A stretch of DNA of 64,000 nt from NCBI RefSeq assembly GCF_900119825.1, contig NZ_FPKR01000002.1, positions 124,001-188,000 of the forward strand. Reading direction: 5' to 3'. The translations under genes were made by a program, and so were the position numbers. Below the pieces are notes generated by a model, which saw nothing but the letters and a program-made list of their open reading frames with translations, was not told the DNA's origin and made no database searches. The first letter of the stretch is position 1, and every line of letters begins with the position of its first letter. This document shows positions 61,828-64,000 of the stretch, in pieces. The DNA comes from Chitinimonas taiwanensis DSM 18899 (lineage in GTDB: Bacteria; Pseudomonadota; Gammaproteobacteria; Burkholderiales; Chitinimonadaceae).

Positions 61828-62405
61828 GCACGACTGAAGGCCCACTGCTTGAGCTATTGCTGGGCCGGCTGGCCAATACCCCGCGCGACTTCTGCGATGC
61901 ACCGCGCATTGGCGAGCGTGGTGCGCTGCATGTGGACGCGCTGGTGTTCGACCTGTGCCGCGAACTAGCCACGCCCTGCACCCTGGCCGAGCTCTCGCCG
62001 TTTCAAACCAGCAAGGCCGGCGATGCCAACTGGCTGAATCTGGTCGCAATGACCTGCTGGCTGCTGGCCGCGCCCGAGCTGCAGGCGCAGCTGAACAAGA
62101 CGACCGTGCTGCCCTTGCTGGCCGACACCCTGGCGCAGATGGCAGCCGAGTATGCGGCGGACAAATACCTGCACGACCCGGAGCGGCGCGAAGAACTGCT
62201 GCGCATTACCTTGGCCGCACTCGGCCTGCGCCCGGCCGGGGAAAGCGAGGCGCAGGCACAGGACAGGCTGCAGGCACTGAGCAGCACCGAGCGGCGTCGC
62301 ATCCTGGCGGCCGCCAGGGAGACGGAAAAACGCGCGCGGGAAATCCGCGAGGCGCTGATCCAGAAGGCTGCCGCCGAGGCAGCCGACAAATACACGCGCG
62401 AATAA
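61824..62405 (+). CDS. Unknown helical protein of the MoxR-VWA run, 193 aa
   Basis: The protein is soluble and mostly helical. It has VFDLCRELATPCTLAELSPF and WLNLVAMTCWLLAAPELQAQ, and a charged, coiled-coil-like C-terminal helix (SSTERRRILAAARETEKRAR and the following Ala/Glu/Lys-rich tail). No signal peptide or catalytic motif is visible. It starts at an ATGA overlap with the VWA gene. The next gene begins four bases after its stop. It may be a structural partner or effector of the system. Confidence 0.78.
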   Translation: MSTTEGPLLELLLGRLANTPRDFCDAPRIGERGALHVDALVFDLCRELATPCTLAELSPFQTSKAGDANWLNLVAMTCWLLAAPELQAQLNKTTVLPLLADTLAQMAAEYAADKYLHDPERREELLRITLAALGLRPAGESEAQAQDRLQALSSTERRRILAAARETEKRAREIREALIQKAAAEAADKYTRE

Positions 62406-62409
62406 GACC

Positions 62410-63756
62410 ATGCATCGCGACAGCGTACGCCCGGATGAAAGCCTGTTCCCCGGCATCGGCGATAGTGGGCGCCACATGCTGCGCCAGCTGCTCGAACACC
62501 CGGCCGCACCACGCTACCGCAACCGCAGCGGTCATCGCCTGGAGGCCGACGATCTGCTCTGGCTACGCCACTTCACCCGCGAGGTGATGGCCGCGAGCAT
62601 AGGCTGGCCCGCGCAGGGGCGGCCGACCTGGCTGGCCGACTTCCTGCCCGACGTGTATCGGCGCGTGCCGGCCTACCGCCAGCGCGGTGCGCCGCCTGAC
62701 GATTGGCACAACCTGCCCACGCTGTCGCGCGCTGACCTCAGTCGCGATATCACCCGCTTTGTGCCGGACGATCTGCCGCTGAACCGCCTGATCGAATACT
62801 CGACCAGCGGCACCACCGGCCACCCGCTCAAACTGCCCTCGCATCCGCGCGTGTCGGCCAGCTATCTGGCCTTCCACCGCCGTGCGCTGGCGCGTTTTGG
62901 CATCGCGCTACGCGCCGGGCGTGGCGACGTCAGCGTGGTGCTGGCCGGCTTTCAGGCGCGCTGTTTTACCTATGTGTCCTTCAACCCGCTGCTCGACGAC
63001 GCGGGGTTGGCCAAGATCAATCTGCACCCGAACGACTGGCAGGCTCCCGAGGACCGCGTCGCTTATCTGGACGCGATGGCGCCCGAGCTGATCACCGGCG
63101 ACCCAATCTCGCTCAGCGCACTGGCCGAACTGCCGCTGCAACACAGGCCACGCGCGCTGCTGTCTACCTCGATGGCGATGAGCGCAGGCTTGCGCGCGGC
63201 GCTGAGTGCGCGCTTCGCCTGCCCAGTGCTCGATCTGTATTCGATGAATGAATGCGGGCCGATTGCGGCGTACGCGCCGGAGCTGGACGGCCATCTGCTG
63301 CTGCAGCCACGCTTGTTTGTGGAAATTCTCGATCCGACCGGCCACCCCGTGCCGGAAGGCGAGCGCGGTGAAATCACCCTGACGGGTGGCTTCAACCCCT
63401 ATCTGCCGCTGCTGCGCTACCGCACTGGCGACTTTGCCGCGCTGCGCATGACGGCCGACGGCCCATTACTATGCGGGCTGCTCGGCCGCCCACCTGTGCG
63501 CTTTCAGACCGCCAGCGGGCAGTGGATCAATAATGTCGATGTCAGCCACTGCCTGGCCCGCTTTGCCCTGCCGCAGTACACGCTGCACCAGTGCGCCGAC
63601 CGCAGCCTGCGCCTAGGTCTGCCGGCCGCGCAGGCCACCCAGCAAGCACCGATATGCGCAGCCCTGCATGGCCTGTTCGGCGCGACAGTACCAATAACAC
63701 TGAGCGACCTGCCCTTGGCCGATAAGGTGATTCAGTACACGAGCGATCTGGCTTGA
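62410..63756 (+). CDS. PaaK/CapK-like adenylate-forming enzyme
   Basis: The 448-residue protein is an AMP-binding (ANL superfamily) enzyme similar to phenylacetate-CoA ligase. The P-loop is YSTSGTTGHPLKLPS at about 137-151, the aromatic/Glu motif is LDLYSMNECGPIAAYAPEL, and the hinge Asp is in LLRYRTGDFAALRM. It would activate a carboxylic acid as an acyl-adenylate. No acceptor (CoA or carrier protein) can be read from the sequence. It is the last gene of the MoxR-VWA run, with only four bases between it and the preceding gene. A terminator follows. Confidence 0.87.
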   Translation: MHRDSVRPDESLFPGIGDSGRHMLRQLLEHPAAPRYRNRSGHRLEADDLLWLRHFTREVMAASIGWPAQGRPTWLADFLPDVYRRVPAYRQRGAPPDDWHNLPTLSRADLSRDITRFVPDDLPLNRLIEYSTSGTTGHPLKLPSHPRVSASYLAFHRRALARFGIALRAGRGDVSVVLAGFQARCFTYVSFNPLLDDAGLAKINLHPNDWQAPEDRVAYLDAMAPELITGDPISLSALAELPLQHRPRALLSTSMAMSAGLRAALSARFACPVLDLYSMNECGPIAAYAPELDGHLLLQPRLFVEILDPTGHPVPEGERGEITLTGGFNPYLPLLRYRTGDFAALRMTADGPLLCGLLGRPPVRFQTASGQWINNVDVSHCLARFALPQYTLHQCADRSLRLGLPAAQATQQAPICAALHGLFGATVPITLSDLPLADKVIQYTSDLA

Positions 63757-63785
63757 GGCGAGAACACGCCCCCGCCGCAGCGATA

Positions 63786-63812
63786 AAAAGCCACCCCGCG
63801 GGTGGCTTTTCA
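63786..63812. terminator. Bidirectional rho-independent terminator
   Basis: An 11-bp stem AAAAGCCACCC (63786-63796) / GGGTGGCTTTT (63800-63810) with a CGC loop carries an A-run on one side and Ts on the other. It serves both the plus-strand operon and the convergent minus-strand gene. Confidence 0.92.
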
Positions 63813-63832
63813 TTTGGCACAACCTGATGGGC

Positions 63833-64000
63833 TTAGAGCTTGGACTGCATCAGCTCGAGCACCGGCTTGATCTTGCCCTTGGTGGCGGCATCACCCGCAT
63901 CGTGCTTCTTCTGAGCCCATTGCACGCTGGTCAAGCCGTCCTTCTCCGGCTCGGTCAGCGCGCGCTTGCCGGCCTTGGTGATGATGATGGTGGCGGCGTC
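63833..64000 (-). CDS. C-terminal end of a minus-strand gene (truncated by window edge)
   Basis: A frame on the minus strand is open from the right window edge for 55 codons to a TAA at 63833-63835. It reads AATIIITKAGKRALTEPEKD, then SVQWAQKKHDAGDAATKGKI and ends VLELMQSKL. It is short, lysine-rich and helical. Its stop faces the bidirectional terminator, as expected for a real gene end. The product cannot be named from this piece. Confidence 0.7.
   Translation of the reverse strand, partial: DAATIIITKAGKRALTEPEKDGLTSVQWAQKKHDAGDAATKGKIKPVLELMQSKL

Overview
The window is GC-rich chromosomal DNA from a Gram-negative bacterium, most likely a betaproteobacterium. The supporting genes are a large NAD-dependent glutamate dehydrogenase, the prfB-lysS pair, mnmC, the mtaD-ubiG-gph run, hldD (LPS heptose), hslR, and MASE1-type sensor kinases. 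A Neisseriales/Chitinimonas-like relative is only a guess from gene content. Genes are tightly packed, with many 4-base ATGA overlaps. No rRNA, tRNA, CRISPR array, integrase or intact insertion sequence was recognised.

Layout. 1-16490 is mostly core: the 3' end of NAD-GDH; two ATGA-coupled paralogous hybrid histidine kinases; prfB with its programmed +1 frameshift; lysS; mnmC; mtaD-ubiG-gph; and a small CopD-like membrane protein. 16491-23914 is a clearly AT-richer accessory island. It holds loosely spaced small orphan genes: exported proteins, membrane proteins, a B-box-like zinc protein, a possible WapI-type immunity protein and a GNAT acetyltransferase. It also has several hundred bases with no convincing gene. 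23915-35844 returns to high GC but is a patchwork of small accessory genes (VOC, MOSC, GFA, GNAT, AraC, LysR/SDR, DUF1801, DUF3750). Several loci here look decayed: a gene with ACG where its start should be, a remnant of a heavy-metal RND pump, and two adjacent genes each broken by one stop codon.

35953-40480 is a hydroxamate-siderophore uptake operon (fhuC-fhuB-fhuF-fhuD) behind a good Fur box. An MFS exporter and a FadR-type GntR regulator follow on the minus strand. 42582-46971 is the most unusual locus: a four-gene lipid-type cluster made of a fatty acid hydroxylase, a fatty acid desaturase, a KAS III ketosynthase fused to a heme-oxygenase-like diiron domain, and an unknown 294-residue protein. 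47158-50020 pairs a chemoreceptor with an orphan maltose-binding protein. 50083-54203 carries minus-strand housekeeping genes (cysM, a phytase-like esterase, hldD, msrB).

54400-57396 encodes a degenerate SDR, Hsp15 and a PnuC-NadR nicotinamide riboside salvage pair. 57408-63756 is a five-gene run with a MoxR AAA+ ATPase, an unknown protein, a protein joining an HExxH zincin motif to a VWA domain, another unknown protein and a PaaK-like adenylate-forming enzyme. This is a second candidate for an undescribed system. The window ends inside a minus-strand gene.
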